Notes: generated from the letters alone by a model not told the origin. A stretch of DNA of 43,224 nt from Vibrio metoecus (GCF_009665255.1 NZ_CP035686.1:2862501-2905724), one strand, 5' to 3'. Positions 11,252 to 20,010 are shown, counted from the stretch's first letter. Numbers and translations are program-made.

Positions 11252-11278
11252 CAAAAGGCCCGCCTGCGAGGCGAGCCT
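11252..11278 (-). terminator. Rho-independent terminator of glnA
   Basis: On the minus strand AGGCTCGCCT, loop CGC, AGGCGGGCCT then TTTTGC: a strong GC-rich stem 44 bases after the glnA stop. It limits read-through from glnA into the DUF4124 gene and ntrBC. The tail of only four T bases may leave some leakage. Confidence 0.8.
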
Positions 11279-11321
11279 AAATATTGATGTAACCTAAGTT
11301 ACCTTTTACACAAGCTGAGAA

Positions 11322-12731
11322 TTAAACTGAGTAGTACAGTTCGAATTCAAGTGGGTGTACTGCAACGTTCACACGCTCTACATCTTTGGTTTTCAGCTCG
11401 ATGTAAGAGTCGATGAAATCATCAGAGAATACGCCGCCAGCGGTTAAGAACTCACGATCTGCATCCAAGTATTGCAGAGCTTGTTGTAGAGACTCTGCCA
11501 CTTTTGGAATCTCTGCTGCTTCTTCTGCTGGTAGATCGTACAGATCTTTATCCATTGCTTCTCCTGGATGGATCTTGTTCTTGATACCATCAAGACCCGC
11601 CATCAGCATGGCTGCAAACGCCAAGTATGGGTTTGCTGCTGGATCTGGGAAGCGAACTTCGATACGACGTGCTTTCGGGCTTGGTACCACTGGAATACGG
11701 ATAGACGCCGAACGGTTACGCGCAGAGTAAGCCAGCATTACTGGTGCTTCGTAGTGAGGAACCAGACGCTTGTATGAGTTGGTGGATGGGTTAGTGATTG
11801 CGTTCAGCGCGCGAGCGTGCTTGATGATACCACCGATGTAGTAGATTGCCATTTCAGACAAGCCGCCGTACTTGTCACCCGCAAACAGGTTAACGCCATC
11901 TTTTGCCAGAGATTGGTGAACGTGCATACCTGAGCCGTTATCGCCAACCAGTGGCTTAGGCATAAAGGTTGCTGTTTTACCAAAAGCGTGCGCAACGTTG
12001 TGTACAACGTACTTGTAGATTTGGATTTCGTCTGCTTTCGTGGTGAGCGTGTTGAAGCGAGTGGCAATTTCGTTCTGACCCGCAGTCGCTACTTCATGGT
12101 GGTGTGCTTCAACAACCAGACCCATTTCTTCCATAATCAGACACATCGCTGAACGGATGTCTTGTGATGAGTCAACGGGAGCAACTGGGAAGTAACCACC
12201 TTTTACGCCAGGGCGGTGACCTTTGTTACCATCTTCGTATTCAGTACCTGTGTTCCATGCCGCTTCTACATCGTCAATCTTGAAGAATGAACCAGACATG
12301 TTGGTGGCAAATTTCACATCGTCAAACAGGAAGAATTCAGGCTCAGGACCGACAAGAACTGTGTCTGCGATACCGGTAGAGCGCATATATTCTTCTGCGC
12401 GTTTTGCGATAGAACGTGGGTCGCGATCGTAACCTTGCATCGTCGCAGGTTCTAAGATGTCACAACGAATGTTCAGAGTAGCATCTTCAGTAAATGGATC
12501 GAGCACGGCAGAAGATGGATCAGGCATCATGACCATGTCGGATTCGTTGATACCTTTCCAACCTGCAACAGATGAACCATCGAACATTTTACCGTCTTCG
12601 AAGAAGTCAGCATCGATTTGGTGAGCAGGGATAGAGATGTGCTGCTCTTTACCTTTAGTATCGGTAAAACGCAGGTCAACAAACTTAACTTCGTTTTCTT
12701 GGATCAGCGATAGAACATTTTCTACTGACAT
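11322..12731 (-). CDS. glnA: Glutamine synthetase, type I (GSI-beta)
   Basis: Cytosolic dodecameric enzyme that joins ammonia to glutamate using ATP, the main ammonia-assimilation route under nitrogen limitation. The 469-aa length matches the family. Seen in the sequence: FDGSSVAGW near the N-terminus, the EPEFFLFD metal site, HHHEVATAGQNE, the NGSGMHVHQS nucleotide-site region, the NPSTNSYKRLVP loop, NRSASIRIP, and the adenylylation-site tyrosine in DLYDLPAEE, so it should be under GlnE control. The ATG at 12731 has GGAGG 9 bases upstream. Transcription from a sigma-54 promoter with upstream NtrC sites is visible at 12837-12953. It terminates at 11252-11278. Confidence 0.98.
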   Translation of the reverse strand: MSVENVLSLIQENEVKFVDLRFTDTKGKEQHISIPAHQIDADFFEDGKMFDGSSVAGWKGINESDMVMMPDPSSAVLDPFTEDATLNIRCDILEPATMQGYDRDPRSIAKRAEEYMRSTGIADTVLVGPEPEFFLFDDVKFATNMSGSFFKIDDVEAAWNTGTEYEDGNKGHRPGVKGGYFPVAPVDSSQDIRSAMCLIMEEMGLVVEAHHHEVATAGQNEIATRFNTLTTKADEIQIYKYVVHNVAHAFGKTATFMPKPLVGDNGSGMHVHQSLAKDGVNLFAGDKYGGLSEMAIYYIGGIIKHARALNAITNPSTNSYKRLVPHYEAPVMLAYSARNRSASIRIPVVPSPKARRIEVRFPDPAANPYLAFAAMLMAGLDGIKNKIHPGEAMDKDLYDLPAEEAAEIPKVAESLQQALQYLDADREFLTAGGVFSDDFIDSYIELKTKDVERVNVAVHPLEFELYYSV

Positions 12732-12836
12732 CTTGGATAACCTCCGGTGTTTTTAAGCGGTATGGGCTCGAGTCTTAAATAAAGTCGGCAAAGATTACTA
12801 CGTTGTACTATGGGTAACCGATGCTGAAATTACTAA

Positions 12837-12852
12837 AGCGAAAAGCGTGCCA
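12837..12852 (-). promoter_or_regulatory. Sigma-54 promoter of glnA
   Basis: On the minus strand TGGCACGCTTTTCGCT: the -24 element TGGCACG is exact and the -12 element is TCGCT instead of TTGCW, the same departure seen at E. coli glnAp2. The predicted start is near 12826, giving a leader of about 95 bases. NtrC sites lie ~100-120 bases upstream, as the enhancer model requires. Confidence 0.85.
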
Positions 12853-12915
12853 TGTTTATAAATCCAATATAAATCATGGTTTTGGTCGGGATGTTTCTGG
12901 TTTCTTATGTTTCTT

Positions 12916-12984
12916 TGCACCAAAAAGATCCCTTTGTGCACTATTGTGGTGCGCTGTGTTGTTGCTCTGCACCATGTTTTACCA
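12916..12984 (-). promoter_or_regulatory. NtrC enhancer cluster for glnA
   Basis: A full GCAC-N7-GTGC box is at 12937-12953 (TGCACTATTGTGGTGCG on the plus strand). A strong half site TGCACC lies at 12916-12921, and another TGCACC at 12968-12973. Relative to the predicted glnA start near 12826, the full box is centred near -119 and the half sites near -92 and -145. This is the usual arrangement of high- and low-affinity sites for NtrC oligomers. The remaining sequence between glnA and bipA (12985-13217) shows no gene. Confidence 0.75.
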
Positions 12985-13217
12985 AAACGTTTGCTATTTC
13001 GCGCTCAATTGCAGGGGTTGTCAATGGCTCTTGAGCCTGAAACTGCTGGGATAAGGAAAGATGCGCAGCAAAATGAAGAAAAAGTGGGCTATTTCAGCGT
13101 GACAGATCACATATTTCTAGGTTTTCCGCTAAAATCTGGTACATTATTGGCCGTTTTTGAACCATGTTCGGCGACTGCTTTGGCAGCCAGCCTCAATGAA
13201 AAGTGAAGCAAACCCCG

Positions 13218-15047
13218 ATGACCACTCCGCAAATTGAAAAATTAAGAAACATCGCGATTATCGCGCACGTTGACCACGGTAAAACCACCCTGGTTGACAA
13301 ACTGCTCCAGCAATCCGGCACGTTAGAGTCTCGCGGTGATGTTGAAGAGCGAGTCATGGACTCGAACGACATTGAAAAAGAGCGTGGTATCACCATCCTG
13401 GCGAAAAACACCGCTATCAACTGGAATGATTACCGCATCAACATCGTAGACACCCCAGGACACGCGGACTTCGGTGGCGAAGTTGAGCGTATTATGTCGA
13501 TGGTAGACTCTGTGCTGCTGATTGTTGACGCTGTTGATGGCCCTATGCCACAAACTCGCTTCGTAACCCAAAAAGCCTTTGCTCACGGTTTGAAGCCAAT
13601 CGTTGTTATTAACAAAATTGACCGTCCGGGCGCACGCCCAGATTGGGTTATGGATCAGGTATTTGACCTGTTCGACAACCTAGGTGCGACTGACGAACAG
13701 CTAGACTTCCAAGTGGTATATGCTTCAGCTCTGAACGGTTGGGCAACTCTGGTTGAAGGCGAAACTGGCGAAAACATGGAACCTCTGTTCCAAGCCATCG
13801 TGGATAACGTTGCTGCGCCACAAGTTGACCTTGATGGTCCACTGCAAATGCAAATTTCTCAGCTGGATTACAGCTCTTACGTTGGTGTTATCGGTGTTGG
13901 CCGTATCAAGCGCGGTAAAGTAAAACCAAACCAACAAGTGACGGTTATCGGTGCTGATGGTAAGAAACGTAACGGTAAAATCGGTACTGTTCTGGGCTAC
14001 CTTGGCCTGCAACGTTCTGAAACTGACCAAGCAACAGCAGGCGACATCGTTGCGGTAACCGGTCTGGGCGAGCTGAAAATCTCTGACACTATCTGTGATG
14101 TGAACACGCTTGAAGCGCTGCCACCACTGAGTGTAGATGAACCAACCGTAACCATGACCTTCCAAGTAAACACGTCTCCATTTGCGGGTAAAGAAGGTAA
14201 GTTCGTGACTTCACGTAACATCCTTGAGCGTCTGGAAAAAGAACTGGTGCACAACGTAGCACTGCGTGTTGAACAAACTGAAGATCCAGACAAATTCCGC
14301 GTTTCAGGTCGTGGTGAGCTTCACCTATCGATCCTGATCGAAAACATGCGTCGTGAAGGCTTTGAACTGGCTGTATCTCGTCCTGAAGTTATCCTGAAGC
14401 ACGAAGACGGCCAACTGATGGAACCGTTTGAAACGGTCACCATCGACGTGCAAGAAGAGCACCAAGGCGGCATCATGGAGAAAATCGGCATGCGTAAAGG
14501 CGAGCTGAAAGACATGTCTCCAGATGGCAAAGGCCGTATCCGTCTAGATTTCGTGATGCCTTCTCGTGGCTTGATCGGTTTCCAAACTGAATTCATGACT
14601 CTGACTTCAGGTTCAGGTCTGCTGTACCATACTTTTGACCATTACGGTCCACACAAGGGCGGTGTAATCGGTCAGCGTGTGAACGGTGTTCTGGTTTCTA
14701 ACGGTACGGGTAAGGCACTAACGAACGCGCTGTTCAACCTGCAAGAGCGTGGCCGTATGTTCATTGGCCACGGTGTGGAAGTTTACGAAGGTATGGTGAT
14801 CGGTATTCACAGCCGTGATAACGACCTGACTGTAAACCCTCTGAAAGGTAAGCAACTGACTAACGTTCGTGCATCTGGTACTGATGATGCGCAGGTTCTT
14901 ACGCCGCCAATCATTATGTCTCTGGAACAAGCTCTAGAGTTCATCGATGATGACGAACTGGTAGAAGTAACACCAGTGAGCATCCGTATCCGTAAACGCT
15001 ACCTGACCGAAAACGATCGTAAGCGTGCTTCTCGTGATGCCAAATAA
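13218..15047 (+). CDS. bipA: Ribosome-associated GTPase BipA/TypA
   Basis: Translational GTPase of the EF-G family that binds 70S ribosomes and helps large-subunit assembly and growth in cold or stress. From the ATG at 13218 it is 609 aa. G-motifs: AHVDHGKTTL (G1), RGITI (G2), DTPGHADFGGEV (G3), NKIDRPGA (G4), SALNGWA (G5). Beta-barrel domain II, two EF-G-like alpha/beta domains and the BipA-specific C-terminal domain ending with SIRIRKRYLTENDRKR follow. I prefer ATG 13218 to the in-frame GTG at 13203 because the protein then matches the usual length, although the ribosome site (AAGTGAAG) is weak. It is divergent from glnA and ends with its own terminator. Confidence 0.96.
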   Translation: MTTPQIEKLRNIAIIAHVDHGKTTLVDKLLQQSGTLESRGDVEERVMDSNDIEKERGITILAKNTAINWNDYRINIVDTPGHADFGGEVERIMSMVDSVLLIVDAVDGPMPQTRFVTQKAFAHGLKPIVVINKIDRPGARPDWVMDQVFDLFDNLGATDEQLDFQVVYASALNGWATLVEGETGENMEPLFQAIVDNVAAPQVDLDGPLQMQISQLDYSSYVGVIGVGRIKRGKVKPNQQVTVIGADGKKRNGKIGTVLGYLGLQRSETDQATAGDIVAVTGLGELKISDTICDVNTLEALPPLSVDEPTVTMTFQVNTSPFAGKEGKFVTSRNILERLEKELVHNVALRVEQTEDPDKFRVSGRGELHLSILIENMRREGFELAVSRPEVILKHEDGQLMEPFETVTIDVQEEHQGGIMEKIGMRKGELKDMSPDGKGRIRLDFVMPSRGLIGFQTEFMTLTSGSGLLYHTFDHYGPHKGGVIGQRVNGVLVSNGTGKALTNALFNLQERGRMFIGHGVEVYEGMVIGIHSRDNDLTVNPLKGKQLTNVRASGTDDAQVLTPPIIMSLEQALEFIDDDELVEVTPVSIRIRKRYLTENDRKRASRDAK

Positions 15048-15083
15048 TCGCTGATTCTCGTCTTCTGACTTGATAAGTTATCC

Positions 15084-15120
15084 AAGCCCTTAGCTGTTGC
15101 CAGTTAAGGGCTTTATTTTT
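15084..15120 (+). terminator. Rho-independent terminator of bipA
   Basis: AAGCCCTTAGCTG, loop TTGC, CAGTTAAGGGCTT (one mismatch), then ATTTTTTG. It lies 37 bases past the bipA stop and before the ATPase gene. Confidence 0.88.
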
Positions 15121-15144
15121 TGCCGCTAAAAGAAAAGGAATACC

Positions 15145-15675
15145 ATGTCACTCGTGATTATTTCTGGTGGCCCAGGTGCTGGAAAAACGACCTTGTTGGA
15201 TGCTTTGGCAGGGCGTGGTTATCGCGTATATCCCGAGGTTCCCCGTCTGCTGATTGAGCGTGAGAGTTCCAAACAGAACGGTATTTTACCTTGGCATGAT
15301 TTACCTGCCTTTGCCGCGCTCTGCTATGACGCGATGTTGGTGCAAAAGCATTCTGCTATAAACGAGCCGATGGTGTTTTTGGATCGTGCGATCCCCGATA
15401 TTTGTGCGTACTTATTGGGTGCAGAGTTGGCGGTGCCTGAAAAATATTGGTCAGCGAGCTCGGGCTATCATCCACACGTGTTGATGTGTGAACCCAACGC
15501 CATCACCTATCAACAAGATGATGTTCGCCCGTATTCGCTAGAAGAGGCGCAGCAAATCCATCATCGGTTAGTGCAGACTTACTCAGAACTAGGCTATCAG
15601 TGTATTGAGGTGCCAATGACGAGTGTTGAGAATCGCGTGGAATTTGTATTGAACACCTTATCCGTGGCAGGATAA
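15145..15675 (+). CDS. Small AAA_28-type P-loop NTPase of unknown role
   Basis: A 176-aa cytosolic protein. The N-terminus has a clear Walker A, IISGGPGAGKTTLLD (residues ~5-18), and a PEVPRLLIERE segment typical of the AAA_28 / predicted-kinase group; VFLDRAIPDICAYLLG (~75-90) carries the Walker B-like aspartate and the following Arg. The fold suggests a nucleoside/nucleotide-kinase-like ATPase, but the substrate is unknown. AAAAGGAA precedes the ATG. It follows the bipA terminator and lies 26 bases before yihY, so it probably shares a transcript with yihY and dtd. I cannot assign a pathway. Confidence 0.82.
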   Translation: MSLVIISGGPGAGKTTLLDALAGRGYRVYPEVPRLLIERESSKQNGILPWHDLPAFAALCYDAMLVQKHSAINEPMVFLDRAIPDICAYLLGAELAVPEKYWSASSGYHPHVLMCEPNAITYQQDDVRPYSLEEAQQIHHRLVQTYSELGYQCIEVPMTSVENRVEFVLNTLSVAG

Positions 15676-15701
15676 CCGCAACGAAATGACAAGGATGAGC
15701 T

Positions 15702-16631
15702 ATGAAATTGACTCACTCTTTTATTGAGCAGAAAGCTCGGCAAGGGCTGCATTTTTTCCGCTATCTACTGTCTCGGATGAACCATGACCGAGTCAATGTG
15801 AATGCGGGCTATCTGGCTTACATCACCTTATTATCAATGGTGCCGATGCTGACAGTTTTGCTGTCGATTCTTTCTTCTTTCTCAATTTTTGCCAGCGCAG
15901 GGGAGGTGATCCAAGATTTCGTTATCACCCATTTTGTGCCAGCAGCAGGAGAAGTAGTGAAAACCGCCTTGGTGGAGTTTGTGGCGAATACTGGGAAAAT
16001 GACCGCGGTTGGTGGCGCTTTCTTGTTTGTTGCTGCCATCATGCTGATTTCCAATATCGATAAAAACTTGAATTACATCTGGCGAGTGCAGCAGAAGCGT
16101 CGCGCGGTGTTTTCATTTTCAATGTATTGGATGATTTTGACGCTCGGCCCCATTTTGGTGGGAGCGAGTATTGCGGCAACCTCGTACATTACTTCCTTAA
16201 AAATCTTAGACAATGAGACCCTTTCGGGGGCGTACAACCTATTTTTGCGCTGGCTGCCTTTTGTGCTCTCCTATTGTGCCTTCGTCGGGTTGTATCTTTT
16301 GGTGCCGAATAAAAAAGTGCATTTACAGCATGCGATGACAGGGGCGTTGATTGCTGCCGTGTTGTTTGAGCTGAGCAAAAAAGGCTTCGCCGCCTACATC
16401 ACTCAGTTTCCTTCTTATCAGTTGATATACGGTGCACTTGCCGCGATTCCTATCTTGTTTGTTTGGGTGTATTTATGTTGGCTCATTGTATTGGTGGGAG
16501 CGGAAGTCACCGCCGCGCTTGGCGAGCGTGAGCACTGGAGTGACTCACCAGACATGCTACACTTTGCGCCATTACCAAAGAGTGAAATAGAGGAAAAACA
16601 GAGTGATAGCACTGATCCAACGAGTAAGTGA
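15702..16631 (+). CDS. yihY: YihY/BrkB-family inner-membrane protein
   Basis: A 309-aa polytopic membrane protein of the YihY (UPF0761/BrkB) family. The biochemical role is not settled; older claims that it is RNase BN are wrong for this family. Six hydrophobic stretches can be seen, including YLAYITLLSMVPMLTVLLSI (~40-60), GGAFLFVAAIMLI (~105-120), a segment with MILTLGPILVGASI (~145-165), LPFVLSYCAFVGLYLLVP (~185-205), MTGALIAAVLFELSKKGFA (~213-232) and PILFVWVYLCWLIVLVGAEV (~249-269). The conserved NIDKNLNYIWRV loop is present. AAGGAT precedes the ATG. Its last 29 bases overlap the start of dtd. Confidence 0.88.
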   Translation: MKLTHSFIEQKARQGLHFFRYLLSRMNHDRVNVNAGYLAYITLLSMVPMLTVLLSILSSFSIFASAGEVIQDFVITHFVPAAGEVVKTALVEFVANTGKMTAVGGAFLFVAAIMLISNIDKNLNYIWRVQQKRRAVFSFSMYWMILTLGPILVGASIAATSYITSLKILDNETLSGAYNLFLRWLPFVLSYCAFVGLYLLVPNKKVHLQHAMTGALIAAVLFELSKKGFAAYITQFPSYQLIYGALAAIPILFVWVYLCWLIVLVGAEVTAALGEREHWSDSPDMLHFAPLPKSEIEEKQSDSTDPTSK

Positions 16632-17037
16632 AGCCGCAGTACGGGTTGATGGTGAAGTGGTCGGCGCAATTGATAAGGGACTTTTAGTGCTACTCGGTGT
16701 CGAACGTGAAGATGATGAAGCGAAAGCCAAGCGATTGGTTGAGCGAGTGACCAGCTATCGAGTGTTTGAAGATAGCGAAGGTAAGATGAATCTGAGCGTG
16801 AAAGATGTGGGTGGCAGTGTGTTAGTGGTGTCGCAATTTACGCTACCCGCAGACACGAAAAAAGGTACTCGTGCCGGATTTTCACGCGGTGCTGTCCCAC
16901 AAGAGGCTGAGCGGTTATATGATTATTTCTCAGACCTTTGCACGCAAGTTTTACCGACTGAGCGCGGCCGTTTTGCGGCAGATATGAAAGTGTCACTGAT
17001 CAATGATGGGCCAGTGACGTTTTGGCTACAGGCTTAA
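16603..17037 (+). CDS. dtd: D-aminoacyl-tRNA deacylase
   Basis: Cytosolic proofreading enzyme that removes D-amino acids (and glycine mischarged on tRNA-Ala) from tRNA. The 144-aa length is exactly typical. Both signature motifs are seen: SQFTLPADTKKG with the catalytic-site Ser/Gln and the C-terminal NDGPVTFWLQ with Gly-Pro that gives chiral selectivity. The start is GTG at 16603 inside the 3' end of yihY, 29 bases of overlap, with AGAGGA 8-9 bases upstream, which suggests translational coupling to yihY. Confidence 0.95.
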   Translation: MIALIQRVSEAAVRVDGEVVGAIDKGLLVLLGVEREDDEAKAKRLVERVTSYRVFEDSEGKMNLSVKDVGGSVLVVSQFTLPADTKKGTRAGFSRGAVPQEAERLYDYFSDLCTQVLPTERGRFAADMKVSLINDGPVTFWLQA

Positions 17038-17109
17038 TTTGCCTCGTGTTACCAAATGAATAACCAAGCGTGTCTTACGTAAGGCAAGGCACCTGTTCAG
17101 GGATTGAGT

Positions 17110-18033
17110 ATGTTCAAACTTATTACGCCGACCACGGATAATCAGCTCAATAAGTACTTCCATTTTCGTTGGCAAATGTTGCGCGAGCCATGGCGGATGC
17201 CGATCGGTTCTGAGCGTGATGAATACGATTCGATGAGCCACCACCGGATGATTGTCGATAGCCGTGGCTATCCAATGGCGATTGGTCGTCTCTACATTAC
17301 CCCCGATAGTGAAGGGCAGATCCGTTATATGGCGGTGAAAGCCAATCGTCGCTCCAAGGGTATGGGCTCACTCATTCTCGTGGCACTTGAATCCTTAGCG
17401 CGCCAAGAGGGCGCCAAGCGTTTAGTGTGTAATGCCCGCGAAGATGCGATTCCGTTTTATGCCAAAAATGGCTTCGAACGTCGGGGAGAATTAACCGATG
17501 AACGCGGCCCAGTACGACATCAGCAGATGGTGAAAACGCTCGACCCGATGGCGAATGTGCTGCGTAAGCCGGAGTGGTGTACTGAGCTGCAAGATCGTTG
17601 GGGTAAGCAAATTCCGATCAGCGATAAAATGGGCATTAAAATCCAGCAATACACGGGTTATCAATTCCAGTGTTGTGCGCAGCTCAATCCCAACCTCAAT
17701 CCGCATAATACTTTGTTCGCGGGCTCGGCGTTTACCCTCGCAACCTTGACTGGTTGGGGTATGGCATGGCTGTTAATGCGTGAGCGCGATCTGCATGGCG
17801 ATATTGTGTTGGTGGATAGCCATATTCGCTATCGCCACCCTGTGGTGCAAAATCCGCTCGCATCGACTTCTCTCGATGGGATTAGTGGTGATTTAGATCG
17901 TTTAGAATCGGGCCGCAAAGCACGTATTGTGGTGCGTGTCATCATCTCTAGCGGTGACGTGGAAGCAATCGAGTTTATCGGTACTTATATGCTGATCCCG
18001 AACTATAAAGCGTTGTTGGCACAAAAATCCTGA
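17110..18033 (+). CDS. yiiD: GNAT acetyltransferase - hotdog thioesterase fusion (YiiD type)
   Basis: A 307-aa two-domain cytosolic protein. The N-terminal half (~1-145) is a GNAT fold: FRWQMLREPW, IRYMAVKANRRSKGMGSLIL with the acetyl-CoA-binding RxxGxG/A loop, and AIPFYAKNGF. The C-terminal half (~155-305) is a YiiD_C putative thioesterase hotdog domain with NPNLNPHNTLFAGSAFTLATLTGWG and the VDSHIRYRHPV strand. The same fusion is E. coli YiiD, which has been linked to fatty-acid initiation; whether this protein does that is inference. Start: ATG 17110 with AGGGA 6 bases upstream was chosen over TTG 17104. It lies 72 bases after dtd and converges on the AsmA-like gene. Confidence 0.87.
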   Translation: MFKLITPTTDNQLNKYFHFRWQMLREPWRMPIGSERDEYDSMSHHRMIVDSRGYPMAIGRLYITPDSEGQIRYMAVKANRRSKGMGSLILVALESLARQEGAKRLVCNAREDAIPFYAKNGFERRGELTDERGPVRHQQMVKTLDPMANVLRKPEWCTELQDRWGKQIPISDKMGIKIQQYTGYQFQCCAQLNPNLNPHNTLFAGSAFTLATLTGWGMAWLLMRERDLHGDIVLVDSHIRYRHPVVQNPLASTSLDGISGDLDRLESGRKARIVVRVIISSGDVEAIEFIGTYMLIPNYKALLAQKS

Positions 18034-18040
18034 TGATCAC

Positions 18041-18062
18041 GCAGCGCATTATGGTGCGCTGC
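18041..18062. other. Hairpin over the stop codon of the AsmA-like gene
   Basis: GCAGCGCA, 6-base loop, TGCGCTGC: a perfect 8-bp inverted repeat in the 15-base gap between convergent genes, including the last codons of the minus-strand gene. No T tract follows on either strand, so it is not a standard terminator, but it could protect the 3' ends of both mRNAs. Confidence 0.5.
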
Positions 18063-19935
18063 GACAGTCTTTACCAACCAGTCTCGCCTGTTTGAAATCC
18101 CATTGTAGTTCCATGCATTGATCTGCCCAGCGCTGTGTGATCGCCAATAACCATTGGCCACGCTCCGGTTCGATAAGGTCAGTGCTGCCACTGAGTTGAG
18201 CTTGTAGCGTTGGCCCTTTGAGTGGAGTGGGAGTGATGGTTATCCGCCCTCGATCGGCGTTCATTTTGAGATCTTCTAACTCAAACGGTTGGGTGATGAA
18301 AGTATGCTCACCGCGCAGTGAGAGTAATCCTTGGCGTAAACTCAATTGTAATTGCCCATCAAGCGAATGAGCGAGCATGTTGCGATCACCCGCCATACCT
18401 TGCGCCGTCAGGCTGATATCGGCCAGTGCTTCAAGGCCAAACGGCAGCTTGAACCATGGTTGCAGCGGCCCAATAGGTAGAGAATCGGTGTCGAGTGAGA
18501 GCTGCCAAGGTGAACTGAGTGACGATAAATCCCAACTGGCATGAGCTTCAATATAACCGTGTTCTAGCGGTAAAAAGGCGCGAGTTAACTGCCATATACC
18601 CTGTTCACTGTGCATATTGAGCACGCTTTGGGTGCTCAGAATACCGGCATAGCTGGCACTGTTGGCCGTCACCGCGAGTTTGCCTTGCCAAAAGCCCCAC
18701 TGACCGCTTTTGGCCCATTGCAGTTGTTGCCCATCGGCATTCAGCCCAGAGGCCTGCCAAAAAGGCTGTTGAACGGTTTGGATGAGTTGCAGATTATTAA
18801 TATCCAACTTATCAATGCTGACGTTCTGCCAAGCAGGTAAGGTTTGAGTGAAGATCTGCCAATCTTGCGGCTGCTCTGCAATCCACTTCACGCCGCTGAT
18901 GGAGAGTTGGGAGAGTGCGACACTCGTTTCGGAGATCTTGCCCTTAAGTTGCACATCGCCTTGCCATACTTGAGTATGCCCTTCAATCTCGATGCCTGAG
19001 GGGGTGAAAGTCAACTCGGCATTAGGCTCTACCCACTGTGTGGCACGCCATTGTGCTGAATCCGCATTGAGCGACAGGTAACCTTGAGGTTGTTGCCAAA
19101 GACTCTGTTGAAGACGGTAATCTTCAATAGAAAGATTGAGGTTTTCCCACGCCACACCATTTACGGTCAGTTGGCTGTTCAGTAGGTCTAGACTGTTAAT
19201 GTGCTGAATATTTGGCGATATCTTTTGCCATAGCGGGTGGTTTTGCCACTGATCAAGATTGAGCTTAAGTTGGCTGATGGTGACATTGACCAGTGACCAG
19301 CCTTCCGGATATTGCTCTGCTTGTCCTGAAATTGGGCTTTGATGCCAGTTGAAAGAAAAACCATACACTGTGCTGTCTTGCGCTTGGTAATTGGCATCAA
19401 CCAATACTTGGTTAAAGGCCTCACCATGAACGCTGATCTGTTCGGCAGAAAGCTGGATTTTACCGTAGGGTAACAACTGCTGTGGTGAAGCCCAAACCGG
19501 TTGTTTGATCTGTAAACTCACCCCACGCGCGATAATACCCTGGTCAGCCCAATCAATATTGTGCAGCGCCAACTGGTTGAGATGGACGGAATCGGGCAAG
19601 GTGAAAGCAGGCAAGCCGTGGGCGAGGTTCGCACCATCAATCAAAACACTGTCGATTTCGAGCTTTTTCTCAAGTAATCCATAAGGGTTCACCCACAAAT
19701 CCATTTGTTGTAATTCAATGACGGGCTCCGAGGCTATCTGTACATCACTTAAGCGCAGCTTAAATGGGTACAGGTATTCTATCTTGGCAAAGCGCAGCGT
19801 TTCCGGCCACAACTGCTGCACTATCCATTGCGCAGAAGGCGTGAAATAGCGGGTGTGCATAATGCCAAATCCCGCTAATACGAAAATCAGTAGCAGTGCG
19901 ATACCCGCTACGCCCATGGCCAGTAGTTTTCTCAT
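18049..19935 (-). CDS. AsmA-like inner-membrane-anchored periplasmic protein
   Basis: A 628-aa protein with one N-terminal membrane anchor (MRKLLAMGVAGIALLLIFVL, residues 1-20 and on to ~28) and a long periplasmic part rich in short beta strands, ending in an AsmA-type C-terminal region (LADISLTAQGMAGDRNMLAH..., LDGQLQLSLRQGLLSL). Repeated IDSVLIDGANL / IDWADQGI / INSLDLLNSQLTVNGVAWENL units fit the beta-groove architecture of AsmA/TamB/YhdP proteins, which are linked to lipid transport and outer-membrane homeostasis. The specific function is unknown. I chose ATG 19935 over TTG 19959, which would add eight residues; neither start has a strong ribosome site. It is downstream of pckA but separated by the pckA terminator. 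Confidence 0.78.
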   Translation of the reverse strand: MRKLLAMGVAGIALLLIFVLAGFGIMHTRYFTPSAQWIVQQLWPETLRFAKIEYLYPFKLRLSDVQIASEPVIELQQMDLWVNPYGLLEKKLEIDSVLIDGANLAHGLPAFTLPDSVHLNQLALHNIDWADQGIIARGVSLQIKQPVWASPQQLLPYGKIQLSAEQISVHGEAFNQVLVDANYQAQDSTVYGFSFNWHQSPISGQAEQYPEGWSLVNVTISQLKLNLDQWQNHPLWQKISPNIQHINSLDLLNSQLTVNGVAWENLNLSIEDYRLQQSLWQQPQGYLSLNADSAQWRATQWVEPNAELTFTPSGIEIEGHTQVWQGDVQLKGKISETSVALSQLSISGVKWIAEQPQDWQIFTQTLPAWQNVSIDKLDINNLQLIQTVQQPFWQASGLNADGQQLQWAKSGQWGFWQGKLAVTANSASYAGILSTQSVLNMHSEQGIWQLTRAFLPLEHGYIEAHASWDLSSLSSPWQLSLDTDSLPIGPLQPWFKLPFGLEALADISLTAQGMAGDRNMLAHSLDGQLQLSLRQGLLSLRGEHTFITQPFELEDLKMNADRGRITITPTPLKGPTLQAQLSGSTDLIEPERGQWLLAITQRWADQCMELQWDFKQARLVGKDCRSAP

Positions 19936-20010
19936 AATCTCTGCGTTGCCATCATTCAATGATACTCATCAATCCACACCCAAGCTTGGAGTAAAGCACG
20001 AGAGACAGCA

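Noticed and set aside
12916..12940. TGCACC...TTGTGCA as a second full NtrC box
   Set aside because: The half sites are 15 bases apart instead of 7, so it is counted as half sites only.
13099..13110. GTGA-N4-TCAC palindrome upstream of bipA
   Set aside because: The spacing is 4, not the 6 needed for CRP, and I know no regulator to assign; too short to claim.
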